NCBI RefSeq assembly: GCF_039592695.1
Contig: NZ_JBBUTK010000002.1
Coordinates: forward strand, 372,001-436,000
Direction: 5' to 3'
Length of the DNA: 64,000 nt
From: Flagellimonas_A sp039592695
Lineage (GTDB): Bacteria; Bacteroidota; Bacteroidia; Flavobacteriales; Flavobacteriaceae
The stretch's first letter is position 1; each line of letters opens with the position of its first letter. This document shows positions 43,896 through 53,305 of this stretch, piece after piece. Made by a program: the position numbers and the translations under genes. Under the pieces are notes generated by a model. The model made no database searches and was not told the origin of the DNA. It saw only the letters and a list, made by a program, of their open reading frames with translations.

Positions 43896-44087
43896 ATGAG
43901 TGTTATTTATGTGTTGTTGGCAATCAGTATTGCTGTCGCAGTTTGCTTTTTTGCGGTTTTCTTGCTTTCGGTAAAAGCCGGGCAGTACGATGATGCCTAT
44001 ACGCCATCGGTTCGAATGTTATTCGAGGATGAGCTTGTGGAAAAATCAAAAGAAAAAAGTAATCCAACTAAAAGTGAAATCAAATAA
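43896..44087 (+). CDS. ccoS: cbb3 oxidase assembly protein CcoS
   Basis: 63 residues, one N-terminal helix (VIYVLLAISIAVAVCFFAVFLLSV) then KAGQYDDAYTPSVRMLFEDE, the CcoS signature. Needed for cofactor insertion into the oxidase. Three bases before ccoNO. Confidence 0.93.
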   Translation: MSVIYVLLAISIAVAVCFFAVFLLSVKAGQYDDAYTPSVRMLFEDELVEKSKEKSNPTKSEIK

Positions 44088-44089
44088 TT

Positions 44090-46291
44090 ATGGAAGTACA
44101 ACAGTTTCATTACGATAATAAAATCGTACAGAAGTTCCTGTATGCCACAATGCTTTGGGGTGTTGTGGGTATGGTCGTGGGCTTGTTGCTGGCCTTTATG
44201 TTTCTTTTTCCAAACTTAACGGATGGAATCTCATGGCTCAGTTTTGGGCGTTTACGGCCACTGCATACCAACGCGGTGATTTTTGCCTTTGTGGGCAACG
44301 CCATTTTTGCAGGGGTGTATTACTCATTGCAGCGCCTTTTAAAGGCAAGAATGTTCAGTGATGCGCTCAGCAACTTCAATTTCTGGGGTTGGCAGGCCAT
44401 CATCGTTGCAGCTGCGGTAACCTTGCCGTTGGGCTACACCACTTCAAAAGAATATGCCGAGTTGGAATGGCCCATTGATATCGCCATCGCTTTGGTTTGG
44501 GTCGCTTTTGGATGGAACATGATCGGTACCATTCTCAAAAGGAGGCAACGGCACCTTTATGTAGCGGTTTGGTTTTATCTGGCCACTTTCGTCACGGTGG
44601 CGGTGCTCCATATTTTCAATAGCTTAGAGCTGCCAGTGACCGCCCTAAAAAGTTATTCGGTCTATGCCGGGGTGCAGGATGCCCTGGTACAATGGTGGTA
44701 CGGGCACAATGCGGTCGCCTTCTTTTTGACAACTCCGTTTTTGGGTCTCATGTACTATTTTGTGCCAAAAGCCGCGAACAGGCCCGTGTATTCGTACCGA
44801 CTTTCAATCGTTCACTTTTGGTCGTTGATTTTTATCTATATCTGGGCGGGGCCGCACCACTTGCTGTATTCATCGTTGCCCGATTGGGCACAGAACTTGG
44901 GCGTGGTATTCTCGGTAATGCTCATAGCACCTTCTTGGGGCGGTATGATCAATGGTCTCTTAACGTTACGGGGTGTATGGGATAAAGTCCGTTCAGATGC
45001 CACCCTAAAATTTATGGTAGTGGCCATCACAGGTTATGGTATGGCCACATTTGAAGGCCCCATGCTTTCCCTTAAAAATGTGAACGCGATCGCCCACTTT
45101 AGTGACTGGATTATCGCCCACGTTCATGTTGGGGCATTGGCATGGAACGGTTTCTTGACCTTTGGTATGATCTATTGGTTGGTGCCACGAATGTTCAAGA
45201 CGACGTTGCACTCAAAGGGTTTGGCCAATTTCCATTTCTGGATAGGCACGCTGGGCATCGTGCTTTATGCGCTGCCGATGTATGTGGCGGGTTTCACCCA
45301 GGCTTTGATGTGGAAGGATTTTAATCCAGATGGTACATTGGTGTACGGTAACTTTTTAGAGACCGTAACACAAATCATCCCCATGTATTGGATGCGGGCC
45401 ATTGGTGGTAGCCTTTTCATTGTAGGTATGCTGATTATGGTCTATAATATTATTGTCACCATCAGAAAAGGAAGTGCGGTAACAGACGAATTGGCCGAGG
45501 CTCCTGCCTTAACAAGGGTTTCAAAGCGCAGGGTCGCTGGAGAAACCTTCCACACGTGGCTGGAGCGCAGACCGGTTCAATTGACCATATTGGCAACGGT
45601 GGCCATTTTGATAGGGGGTATCATTCAGATTGTGCCCACTATTTTGGTCAAGTCCAACATTCCAACGATTACCAGTGTGAAGCCCTATACACCATTGGAG
45701 TTGGAAGGCCGCGACCTTTACATCCGTGAAGGTTGTGTCGGCTGTCATTCACAGATGATACGTCCGTTCAGAAGTGAGGTCGAACGCTATGGCGAGTATG
45801 CCAAGGCTGGCGAGTTCGTCTACGACCACCCCTTCTTGTGGGGCAGTAAGCGTACCGGCCCTGATCTTTTACGGGTCGGCGGCAAGTACTCAGACAATTG
45901 GCATTTGAACCACATGTACGACCCACAGAGCACATCGTCAGGTTCTATTATGCCTGCCTACCAATGGTTGGTCACCAGTGAGCATGACCGAAGTGGGGTC
46001 GAGGCCAAGATGGAGGCCATGGTCAGTCTAGGCGTGCCTTACACTGAAGAAGATATTGCGAATGCCCAACGGTCTATGGCCGAACAGGCAGAGCAAATTG
46101 AGAAAAATCTGTACACAGATCCCGAGTTTGCCAGAACCTATGAGGCCGATAAGAAGTATGCCCAAGAAAATGGTGAGCAATTCGTAGAAATGCGAGACCG
46201 TGAAATTGTTGCTCTAATTGCGTACTTACAGCGCTTGGGTACCGATATCAAGGTTAAAGAAACTGAAGATTTGTTATCACAAAATAAATAG
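44090..46291 (+). CDS. ccoNO: cbb3 cytochrome c oxidase, CcoN-CcoO fusion
   Basis: 733 residues. Residues 1 to about 480 are the twelve-helix heme-copper subunit (RPLHTNAVIFAFVGN, QWWYGHNAVAFFLTTP, WAGPHHLLY, HFSDWIIAHVHVGALAWNG supply heme and CuB His). From about 500 follows CcoO: one anchor helix and a monoheme domain with EGCVGCHSQMIRPF (C549, C552, H553). The fusion is a Bacteroidota feature. High-affinity terminal oxidase for low oxygen. Confidence 0.96.
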   Translation: MEVQQFHYDNKIVQKFLYATMLWGVVGMVVGLLLAFMFLFPNLTDGISWLSFGRLRPLHTNAVIFAFVGNAIFAGVYYSLQRLLKARMFSDALSNFNFWGWQAIIVAAAVTLPLGYTTSKEYAELEWPIDIAIALVWVAFGWNMIGTILKRRQRHLYVAVWFYLATFVTVAVLHIFNSLELPVTALKSYSVYAGVQDALVQWWYGHNAVAFFLTTPFLGLMYYFVPKAANRPVYSYRLSIVHFWSLIFIYIWAGPHHLLYSSLPDWAQNLGVVFSVMLIAPSWGGMINGLLTLRGVWDKVRSDATLKFMVVAITGYGMATFEGPMLSLKNVNAIAHFSDWIIAHVHVGALAWNGFLTFGMIYWLVPRMFKTTLHSKGLANFHFWIGTLGIVLYALPMYVAGFTQALMWKDFNPDGTLVYGNFLETVTQIIPMYWMRAIGGSLFIVGMLIMVYNIIVTIRKGSAVTDELAEAPALTRVSKRRVAGETFHTWLERRPVQLTILATVAILIGGIIQIVPTILVKSNIPTITSVKPYTPLELEGRDLYIREGCVGCHSQMIRPFRSEVERYGEYAKAGEFVYDHPFLWGSKRTGPDLLRVGGKYSDNWHLNHMYDPQSTSSGSIMPAYQWLVTSEHDRSGVEAKMEAMVSLGVPYTEEDIANAQRSMAEQAEQIEKNLYTDPEFARTYEADKKYAQENGEQFVEMRDREIVALIAYLQRLGTDIKVKETEDLLSQNK

Positions 46292-46294
46292 GTC

Positions 46295-46471
46295 ATGTTG
46301 AAATTTGTAAAAAACCATATGGAAAGTATTGAGGGCGTTGCCACCTATCCGATGATATCACTGTTGATATTCTTCGTGTTCTTCGCCCTGCTCTTTTGGT
46401 GGGTGTTCACGGCGAGCAAAGCACATATCAAAGAAATGGGCGAATTGCCCTTAGATAATGATAACCAATAA
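46295..46471 (+). CDS. ccoQ: CcoQ/FixQ-type small subunit
   Basis: 58 residues, read directly from the sequence between ccoNO and ccoP: MLKFVKNHMESIEGVATYPM, one helix (ISLLIFFVFFALLFWWVFTA) and a short charged tail (SKAHIKEMGELPLDNDNQ). Position, size and topology match CcoQ, which stabilises the oxidase. Confidence 0.85.
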   Translation: MLKFVKNHMESIEGVATYPMISLLIFFVFFALLFWWVFTASKAHIKEMGELPLDNDNQ

Positions 46472-46482
46472 ACAAACATAGT

Positions 46483-47475
46483 ATGATTTCTAGAATACCA
46501 TGGTGGATTAGGGTACCTCTATTCTTCTTCATCATTTTCGGACTGATGGAATACTTCATCGATTCAGGAGATAAACCTGCTTTCATCGAATACCCCATAA
46601 CACAGTTTTTCTTGTTGTTGGTGTTGCTCATGCTGATTGCAGTTGAATTGATTGTGCGCTCCATAGAGAATATCATGTTTCAGACCCTTTCGAAAGAGGC
46701 GCAAGAACGCTATCTCGCTGCCAAGAACAAAAAATGGGAATGGACGTGGGGCAAAAACCTCTACAAGCGTCTCACAAGAAGCAAGTCCATTGAACGTGAG
46801 GGCGAGATCATCCTCGACCATAACTACGATGGCATCAGGGAACTTGACAATGTGTTGCCACCATGGTGGGTCTATCTCTTTTATGCGACCATTATTTTCA
46901 GTGTGATCTATCTTGTGAGATTTCATATCGTTGGCGATTATGACCAAGAACAAGAATACCTGACGGAAATCACCTTGGCAAAGGCAGAGATAGAAGAATA
47001 TAAAAAGACGGCAAAGAATCTGGTCGATGTGAATACAGTTGAGGTATTGACCGACGAGGCAGACTTGGCGGCAGGACAGAAAATTTTTACGGCGAATTGT
47101 GTGGTTTGCCACATGGCCGATGGTGGTGGTGGTATCGGCCCGAACCTTACCGACGAATACTGGATTTTGGGCGGAGGCATCAAGAATGTCTTCAATACCA
47201 TATCAGAAGGTGGCCGTGATGGCAAGGGCATGGTGGCCTGGAAAAACAGCTTGAAACCTCTTGAAATGGCGCAGGTCGCCAGCTACGTTCTGAAGTTTCA
47301 GGGTACGACACCCGCTGAGCCGAAAGCTGCCGAAGGTGAAATTTGGATTGACCCCCATGCCGAGGTCGATGCCCCTGCGGTTGATTCTGTCAAGATAGAA
47401 GTTGAGGTCGACACCCTTGGCTTTAAAAAGACCATCGATGATGCGGGTACAGATATCAATATGGAAGTGCCATAA
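46483..47475 (+). CDS. ccoP: cbb3 oxidase subunit III, monoheme CcoP
   Basis: 330 residues with three N-terminal helices (FFFIIFGLMEYFI; FFLLLVLLMLIAVELIV; WWVYLFYATIIFSVIYLV) and a C-terminal cytochrome c domain with NCVVCHMADGGGGIGPNLTD (C206, C209, H210). Only one CxxCH is present, against two in proteobacterial CcoP; this is usual in Bacteroidota. Confidence 0.94.
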   Translation: MISRIPWWIRVPLFFFIIFGLMEYFIDSGDKPAFIEYPITQFFLLLVLLMLIAVELIVRSIENIMFQTLSKEAQERYLAAKNKKWEWTWGKNLYKRLTRSKSIEREGEIILDHNYDGIRELDNVLPPWWVYLFYATIIFSVIYLVRFHIVGDYDQEQEYLTEITLAKAEIEEYKKTAKNLVDVNTVEVLTDEADLAAGQKIFTANCVVCHMADGGGGIGPNLTDEYWILGGGIKNVFNTISEGGRDGKGMVAWKNSLKPLEMAQVASYVLKFQGTTPAEPKAAEGEIWIDPHAEVDAPAVDSVKIEVEVDTLGFKKTIDDAGTDINMEVP

Positions 47476-47546
47476 TAGGGTGCGATAATAAAGGACAGTC
47501 AAAAGGTTAAAGGTAGGGGGCCGAAAAAGAAAAGAAGCGGAAGAAA

Positions 47547-48965
47547 ATGCCACAAGACCAAGAAAATTTTAGGGATTCCATAGGAACGGTAACGGCTGAG
47601 GGAAAAAGGGCGTGGGTCTATCCTAAAAAACCTAGTGGCCGTTATTACGAATACCGCAAATATGTGAGCTACGGGCTGCTGCTTTTTCTTTTTGCATCCC
47701 CCTTTATAAAAATCAACGGCAATCAGTTCTTGATGTTCAACGTGCTTGAACGCCGTTTCAACATCTTCGGATTTCCTTTTTGGCCGCAAGATTTTCACTT
47801 GGTGGTGATTTCGATGATCATCGGGGTGATTTTCATTTCCCTTTTCACGGTGGCTTATGGCCGTATTTTCTGTGGATGGATTTGCCCCCAGACCATTTTC
47901 ATGGAGATGGTCTTCCGTCGCATCGAATACTGGATCGATGGTGACCGCGGTGCCCAGATGCGATTGGATAAATCTCCATGGAATGCTAAGAAGATTCGAA
48001 AAAGGGTATTGAAATGGAGCATATTTTTCATCATTTCCTTTTTGATTGCCAATGTGTTTTTGGCGTACTTGATAGGCAGTGACAAACTCATTCGGTATAT
48101 CACCGATGGTCCGTTGGCACACATGGGTACGATGATACCGTTGCTCATTTTTACAGGGGTTTTCTATTTTGTCTTTGCTTGGTTCCGTGAGCAGGTCTGC
48201 ATCATTGCCTGTCCGTATGGTCGTATGCAAGGAGTGCTGTTGGATGATAAGTCCATTGTGGTAAGTTATGACCATAAAAGGGGCGAAGGTGAAAACGGGC
48301 GCAAGAAATTCCGAAAGAACGAAGACAGGGATGCGCTGGGTCATGGTGACTGCATTGACTGTTTTCAATGTGTCAATGTCTGCCCCACAGGAATCGATAT
48401 CCGTAACGGCACTCAATTAGAGTGTGTGAACTGCACGGCCTGCATTGACGAGTGTGATCATATCATGGAGAGCATCAACAGACCAAAAGGGTTGATTCGT
48501 TATGCAAGTGAAGATGAGATCAACAATAAGACGAAGTTCAGGTTCACCCCCAGAATGAAGGGCTACACTGCCGTATTGACCATTCTGACAGGGGTTTTGA
48601 TAGGTATGCTTTTTTTGCGAAATGAGCTTGAAGCGAATATTCTTCGCTTGCCGGGGCAGTTGTACGAGCGTAAGGAGAACAATATCATCAGTAATGTATA
48701 CACCTATAAGTTGATCAATAAAACGGTAAAAGATATTGATGATGTCAATTTCAGATTATTGTCACACAAAGGAGAGATCAAAATGGTTTCGCAAGACAGT
48801 TTTGAAGTGCCTGCTGAACAACTAGCAGAGGGTACGCTGTTCATAGAAATAAACAGTGCTGCCCTAAATGGCGATAAAGACAAACTGAAGATTGGGGTGT
48901 ACAGTGGTGATGAACTGATAGAGACTACGGTGACCCAATTTTTGGCGCCGCGGAGTTATAATTAG
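47547..48965 (+). CDS. ccoG: Cytochrome oxidase accessory protein CcoG
   Basis: 472 residues. Membrane helices alternate with ferredoxin-like Cys motifs: GRIFCGWICPQTIFME, CIIACPYGRMQG, CIDCFQCVNVCPTGID and CVNCTACIDECD; C-terminal Ig-like domain (about 370-472). CcoG reduces copper for delivery to the cbb3 oxidase. Located after ccoP in the standard order. Confidence 0.95.
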   Translation: MPQDQENFRDSIGTVTAEGKRAWVYPKKPSGRYYEYRKYVSYGLLLFLFASPFIKINGNQFLMFNVLERRFNIFGFPFWPQDFHLVVISMIIGVIFISLFTVAYGRIFCGWICPQTIFMEMVFRRIEYWIDGDRGAQMRLDKSPWNAKKIRKRVLKWSIFFIISFLIANVFLAYLIGSDKLIRYITDGPLAHMGTMIPLLIFTGVFYFVFAWFREQVCIIACPYGRMQGVLLDDKSIVVSYDHKRGEGENGRKKFRKNEDRDALGHGDCIDCFQCVNVCPTGIDIRNGTQLECVNCTACIDECDHIMESINRPKGLIRYASEDEINNKTKFRFTPRMKGYTAVLTILTGVLIGMLFLRNELEANILRLPGQLYERKENNIISNVYTYKLINKTVKDIDDVNFRLLSHKGEIKMVSQDSFEVPAEQLAEGTLFIEINSAALNGDKDKLKIGVYSGDELIETTVTQFLAPRSYN

Positions 48966-49063
48966 AAAATAGGTTAAAAGTTAATGATTAATAGCTCACT
49001 GACAATTGAATTCATGGATGCTTGCACTATTAGCGATTAACAAATAACCATTAACAAAACAAT

Positions 49064-49510
49064 ATGAAAATCAACTGGGGAACAGGCATCGTTTTGGCAT
49101 TCATAGCCTTCATAGCCTTCATTCTATACTTTGTGGTGCGAATGAGCACAGATAATCGTGCAGACCACGATTTGGTCACTGAAGAATACTACAAGCAAGA
49201 ATTGGCCTATCAAGAAGAAATCGATGCAGAAAAAAGGGCATCAATGATGAATGCCAAACTAAAGATCATCAAAACGGAAGATGGGTTGAAAGTGGTTTTC
49301 CCAGAACAGTTTGATGTTAAAGATATTACAGGTAAAGTGTCCCTTTACAGACCGTCTAACAGGCAATTGGATTTTAACTTTCCCATAAGTTTGTCCAATA
49401 CATATTTGCTCATACCTGACAATCGCTTGCTGGACGGTCGCTGGGACATTACCGTAAAATGGAACTATAAAGGTAAAGTCTTTTTGCACAAAGAAAAGTT
49501 GAGTTACTGA
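49064..49510 (+). CDS. ccoH: FixH/CcoH family assembly protein
   Basis: 148 residues, N-terminal anchor helix (GIVLAFIAFIAFILYFVVRM), then DHDLVTEEYYKQELAYQEEIDA, the FixH signature, and a periplasmic beta domain. Needed for cbb3 oxidase maturation. The 98-base gap before it contains only AT-rich DNA. Confidence 0.92.
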   Translation: MKINWGTGIVLAFIAFIAFILYFVVRMSTDNRADHDLVTEEYYKQELAYQEEIDAEKRASMMNAKLKIIKTEDGLKVVFPEQFDVKDITGKVSLYRPSNRQLDFNFPISLSNTYLLIPDNRLLDGRWDITVKWNYKGKVFLHKEKLSY

Positions 49511-49545
49511 TTGAAAACAGCCTCTTTGAGGTAGAATAGGGTGTT

Positions 49546-50256
49546 ATGTTGTTATCTGCGATCGTATTGGGTTTTTTAGGTAGTCTGCACTGCTTGGGCA
49601 TGTGCGGCCCTATTGCTTTTATGCTTCCCGTGGATAGAAACAGCACATCAAAAAAACTGTCGCAACTTTTCATATACCATTTTGGACGCATACTCTCTTA
49701 TTCCCTTATGGGGCTGGTTTTCGGATTGGTGGGAAAGGGGCTTTACCTTTTCGGCATGCAGCAGAAACTGTCCATCATTATTGGGGCGATCATGATCTTG
49801 TTGGTATTGGTGCCCAATCGCCATTTTAAAAAATACAGCATTGCAAAGCCCATGTACAGGCTTTTGGCAAAGATCAAATCACAATTGGGTGCAGCATTGA
49901 AGAAGCGTACACCAGATACGTTTCTGACCATTGGTTTTCTGAACGGGTTTTTACCTTGCGGCCTGGTCTATATGGCACTGTTGGGTGCCATTGCCTTGGG
50001 CAATCCGTGGCAAGGGTCGCTCTACATGGCACTGTTCGGTTTGGGAACGATTCCACTCATGACCTCGGCCGTATATTTTGGTGGCCTATTGAAAACACCC
50101 ATAAAAGCAAAAGTCAGAAAGTTAGTACCTGTTTTTGTAGCAGTCATCGGGGCACTTTTTATACTTCGCGGTTTGGGTCTGGGTATTCCATATATGTCGC
50201 CAAAAGCGGTATCGACCGGTTCGGTAACGGCAGAAATTGAATGCCATCAGCCGTAA
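49546..50256 (+). CDS. SafE/TauE-like transporter of the cco operon
   Basis: 236 residues, about six helices, beginning LGFLGSLHCLGMCGPIAFML. The Cys/His/Met-rich first helix (HCLGMCGP) recurs in CcoS-linked SafE-like proteins that are thought to move copper. Last gene of the cco operon, so copper supply to the oxidase is a better guess than sulfite export (inference). Confidence 0.82.
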   Translation: MLLSAIVLGFLGSLHCLGMCGPIAFMLPVDRNSTSKKLSQLFIYHFGRILSYSLMGLVFGLVGKGLYLFGMQQKLSIIIGAIMILLVLVPNRHFKKYSIAKPMYRLLAKIKSQLGAALKKRTPDTFLTIGFLNGFLPCGLVYMALLGAIALGNPWQGSLYMALFGLGTIPLMTSAVYFGGLLKTPIKAKVRKLVPVFVAVIGALFILRGLGLGIPYMSPKAVSTGSVTAEIECHQP

Positions 50257-50373
50257 AATTCATAAATGTGGTACATCGGGCAAAATTGCTTAACGAGGGC
50301 GAATTGAAGTCTAGATATGTTTAGCATTGACTACGGTAAGCGTTATCAACTAGATTAAAAGAAAAATCAAAAT

Positions 50374-50400
50374 GAGATTCCCGTTTACACGGGAATGACA
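50374..50400. repeat. ATTCCC/GGGAAT inverted repeat, copy 3
   Basis: ATTCCCGT-ttac-ACGGGAAT with GACA following. Same family as 12019 and 20048; here in the 157-base gap before the CoA transferase gene, which otherwise shows no ORF. Confidence 0.6.
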
Positions 50401-50413
50401 AAAAAATAATACT

Positions 50414-51682
50414 ATGAAAATAACATCAGCTGAAGAAGCGGTGAAATTGGTAAAATTAGGCGACCGTGTTTTTTTTCAAGGTGCGGCCATGACTCCCAAT
50501 GAATTGATTGATGCGCTATGCGAGCGGCATCAAGAATTAAAAAATATAGAGGTTATTTCCATCCACACCGAAGGCAATGCCACGTACACCCAAGAACCGT
50601 ACAATGACACATTTACGTTGAATTCTTGCTTTGTGGGCGGTAATGTGAGAAAGAGCGTCAATACCCCCAAGGCAGACTACATCCCCATTTTTTTGAGTGA
50701 GATACATCGGTTGTTCTACGACAGTTTACCGTTGGATGTTGCCTTTGTACAGGTTTCTCCCCCAGACAAACATGGCTATTGTTCTTTGGGGGTTTCTGTA
50801 GATGTGGCCCTGCCCGCGGTGAGAACTGCAAAAAAGATTGTGGCCCAGATCAATCCGTCGGTACCACGAACACATGGTACCGGTATTGTTCATATTGATG
50901 AGATTGCGTTCGCCTGTGAGGTGGATCGGCCCATCCACGAACACGATCCCGTTCAAATTTCAGCACTGGAGCATCAAATAGGGGGTAACGTTGCCTCTTT
51001 GATCGAAGATGGGGCCACTTTGCAAATGGGCATTGGCAGTATTCCCGATGCGGTTCTCGCCAATTTGGGAAACCATAAAGATTTGGGTATTCACACCGAA
51101 ATGTTTTCTGATGGCGTGTTGCCCTTGCTGGAAAGTGGGGTGATCACTGGCAAGGAAAAAGCGGTAAAACGAGGAAAAATTGTGAGCTGTTTTGCGGTGG
51201 GCTCCAGAAAATTATATGATTTTATCGACGATAACCCAGTCTGTGATTTCAGGGATGCAGCCTATACCAACGATACGGCGAGAATCCGTAGAAATCCGAA
51301 GGTAACGGCCATCAACAGTGCCATTGAAATAGATTTGACCGGGCAAGTGTGTGCCGATACCATCGGTAGTTTTCAATTTTCAGGCGTCGGCGGGCAGATG
51401 GATTTTATACGTGGGGCATCGCTTTCCCTCGGCGGTAAACCAATTTTTGCCATGTCGTCGGTCACCAAAAAAGGGGTTTCTAAAATCACATCGATTTTAA
51501 AGCCCGGTGCTGGGGTCACCACCACACGGGCCCATGTACATTATGTGGCCACTGAACACGGCGTGGTGAATCTTTTCGGTAAAAATTTGAAACAGCGGGC
51601 GAAGGCCTTGATTTCAATTGCACATCCCGACCATCAAGAAGCATTGGAAAAAGCAGCTTATGAACGATTCAACGGAAAGTAA
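50414..51682 (+). CDS. Acetyl-CoA hydrolase/CoA-transferase family protein
   Basis: 422 residues. Cat1/4-hydroxybutyrate CoA-transferase type: VSPPDKHGYCSLGVSVD, LIEDGATLQMGIGSIPDAVLANLG with the GxGxxPxA-like oxyanion region and the GVVNLFGK C-terminal motif; catalytic Glu likely in IHTEMFSDGV. Moves CoA between acetyl-CoA and another acid; exact partner unknown. Has its own terminator. Confidence 0.88.
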   Translation: MKITSAEEAVKLVKLGDRVFFQGAAMTPNELIDALCERHQELKNIEVISIHTEGNATYTQEPYNDTFTLNSCFVGGNVRKSVNTPKADYIPIFLSEIHRLFYDSLPLDVAFVQVSPPDKHGYCSLGVSVDVALPAVRTAKKIVAQINPSVPRTHGTGIVHIDEIAFACEVDRPIHEHDPVQISALEHQIGGNVASLIEDGATLQMGIGSIPDAVLANLGNHKDLGIHTEMFSDGVLPLLESGVITGKEKAVKRGKIVSCFAVGSRKLYDFIDDNPVCDFRDAAYTNDTARIRRNPKVTAINSAIEIDLTGQVCADTIGSFQFSGVGGQMDFIRGASLSLGGKPIFAMSSVTKKGVSKITSILKPGAGVTTTRAHVHYVATEHGVVNLFGKNLKQRAKALISIAHPDHQEALEKAAYERFNGK

Positions 51683-51718
51683 AAAAAAGAGGAAGCTCAA
51701 CTAAAGCTTCCTCTTTTC
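51683..51718. terminator. Bidirectional terminator
   Basis: GAGGAAGCT (51689-51697) and AGCTTCCTC (51705-51713), A-run on the left and TTTT on the right. Ends the CoA-transferase transcript and may also stop the CBS gene from the other side. Confidence 0.85.
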
Positions 51719-51779
51719 GCAATCATCAATCTAGGTAAGGACAATCAAACCACCTAAATGGTGGCCGAATGAAATCTTC

Positions 51780-52199
51780 TTAATAAAGTTCTAAAAGATA
51801 TCGTATCAAATCCGTGGTGGTCACAATGCCCACCAACTTTCCATCGTCGACGACGGGCAGGGCATGAAACTCTTTTTCAGCCAAAAATTCAGCTACTTCT
51901 TTTATGGTGGCCGTCGAAGGTACGCTGATGACATTTTTCGCCATGACCTGTTCAATGGTGAACATATTGTAGACCATGGTATCTACTTCTTGCTCATGCT
52001 CGTCAACGGCATCCGCAAAGCTTATTCGCATTAAATCGGTAAAGCTCAACATGCCCAAAATTCGGTCTCCGGCCGTTACCGGAATATGTCTGATGTTGTT
52101 CTTCTTAAAAAGTTCTTCAGCAGTGACCAAATCGTCTTTGGTGCTTAGGGTCACTACTTTTGTGGTCATTATCTGTGATACAGGAACGCGCTTTTTCAT
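51780..52199 (-). CDS. Two-CBS-domain protein
   Basis: 139 residues from ATG 52199 (MKKRVPVSQIM); 27 open codons upstream lack family character and overlap the promoter. Two CBS repeats (about 7-65 and 78-137: MLSFTDLMRISF, FHALPVVDDGKLVGIVTTTDLI). Such stand-alone CBS proteins sense adenosine nucleotides; target unknown. An FNR-like box lies upstream. Confidence 0.88.
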   Translation of the reverse strand: MKKRVPVSQIMTTKVVTLSTKDDLVTAEELFKKNNIRHIPVTAGDRILGMLSFTDLMRISFADAVDEHEQEVDTMVYNMFTIEQVMAKNVISVPSTATIKEVAEFLAEKEFHALPVVDDGKLVGIVTTTDLIRYLLELY

Positions 52200-52224
52200 T
52201 AGTGATAGATTTAAATTTCTACTA

Positions 52225-52267
52225 TTAAAGTACGTTGATATGGTGACGATAAACATGATAAATGTCA
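52225..52267 (-). promoter_or_regulatory. FNR-like box upstream of the CBS gene
   Basis: TGATAAATGTCA at 52256-52267. The expected -7 site, 23 bases away, reads TACTTTAA on the minus strand (52232-52225), two bases off the consensus, so this one is weaker than the others. Confidence 0.5.
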
Positions 52268-52289
52268 GGGTAGAAATCATTGGAATAAA

Positions 52290-52323
52290 AAAAGGGGAAA
52301 CCCAATGATAAGTTTCCCCTTTT
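52290..52323 (-). terminator. Terminator of the nos operon
   Basis: AAAAGGGGAAAC (52290-52301) pairs with GTTTCCCCTTTT (52312-52323), followed on the minus strand by TTTTTATT. It lies 200 bases past nosY. The stretch 52324-52522 in between shows no gene or repeat; only a near-match to an FNR box (TGATAAATCTCA, 52489-52500). Confidence 0.8.
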
Positions 52324-52522
52324 CAGTCGAAAGCTAGTGTTAACGAACCTAAATGGTCCGCTAAAAGTTTATGTTTTGAAAGCTCATCGCACAAGTGGTC
52401 ATAAATCGGAATAATGCTACATCCGATTCTTGTGATGTGTACTTTTGATAACTAATGCTAAATTACACCTACCTCTTTGGGATTTGTATGATAAATCTCA
52501 TTCTTTCGAAGAATATCAATCT

Positions 52523-53305
52523 TCAAAAATCTTTCTTTTTAGATTTATAGATGAGCCGTAGAATGGGAATGACTGTCCAAAGGGTGAGCATCAGAAGGGA
52601 AACAAAAAATCCAAGTCCGGTACCGAAAAACGATTTGAAAACGGCACCAGTGTATCCCAAAAGTGCAGATATGTCAAGCTTCAGAAGAATCAGGGTACGC
52701 GAGAGGTCAATGGGGTTGAACATGGTTGCCAACAACGAAAAAGTGTCCAAGGGATATTCCTCAAAAAGAATCAGCGACATTAGAAACAGGCCGTCGTAAA
52801 TTACCGCCAAAAACAACCATAAGAGAACGGCGTATCCGAAGCCTTTGATCCTGTTTTCATTTGATAAGGCAATATTGAAGGATAGTGCCGTAAAGATGAG
52901 AGTCAAAAATGCCCCGACCACCAATAACAGTGAAAAATCAAAAATGGCGTCGCTTCTAAAAAGACCGTACAGCACAAATGGAATGCCCAGACCGAGTACT
53001 AAACTCAATGTTAGGGAACCTGCCACCCCCAGATATTGCCCTAGAAATATAGATGACCTTTTTATGGGCTGTGCCAACAACAGTTCTGTAAACTCTTTGG
53101 AATTGTAGTAGTACATGACCCCGAAAATGGTTCCGATCAAGGGCACCAAAACAATGATAATGTTCATCAGGGTGATGACCGCTTTTGAAACATCGTTGTT
53201 CAAAAACAAAAGCACAAACCCAAGAGCCAAGTAAAAAAGAAAGTATACATAGCTCCAACGGCTGCGCATCAAATCGTAAAAACTATACTTCAGAATCTTA
53301 AGCAT
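52523..53305 (-). CDS. nosY: Nitrous oxide reductase maturation permease NosY
   Basis: 260 residues with six membrane helices (for example YVYFLFYLALGFVLLFL, IIIVLVPLIGTIFGVMYYY, LGLGIPFVLYGLF). ABC-2-type permease partner of NosF. Overlaps nosF by eight bases. Confidence 0.88.
   Translation of the reverse strand: MLKILKYSFYDLMRSRWSYVYFLFYLALGFVLLFLNNDVSKAVITLMNIIIVLVPLIGTIFGVMYYYNSKEFTELLLAQPIKRSSIFLGQYLGVAGSLTLSLVLGLGIPFVLYGLFRSDAIFDFSLLLVVGAFLTLIFTALSFNIALSNENRIKGFGYAVLLWLFLAVIYDGLFLMSLILFEEYPLDTFSLLATMFNPIDLSRTLILLKLDISALLGYTGAVFKSFFGTGLGFFVSLLMLTLWTVIPILRLIYKSKKKDF

Noticed and set aside
50374..50400. Hairpin as terminator of the cco operon
   Set aside because: No T-run follows on the plus strand and the same inverted repeat occurs in unrelated gaps; kept as a repeat.
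52489..52500. Another FNR box (TGATAAATCTCA) near the nosY end
   Set aside because: One half-site is broken, no -7 element at 23 bases, and no gene starts there.
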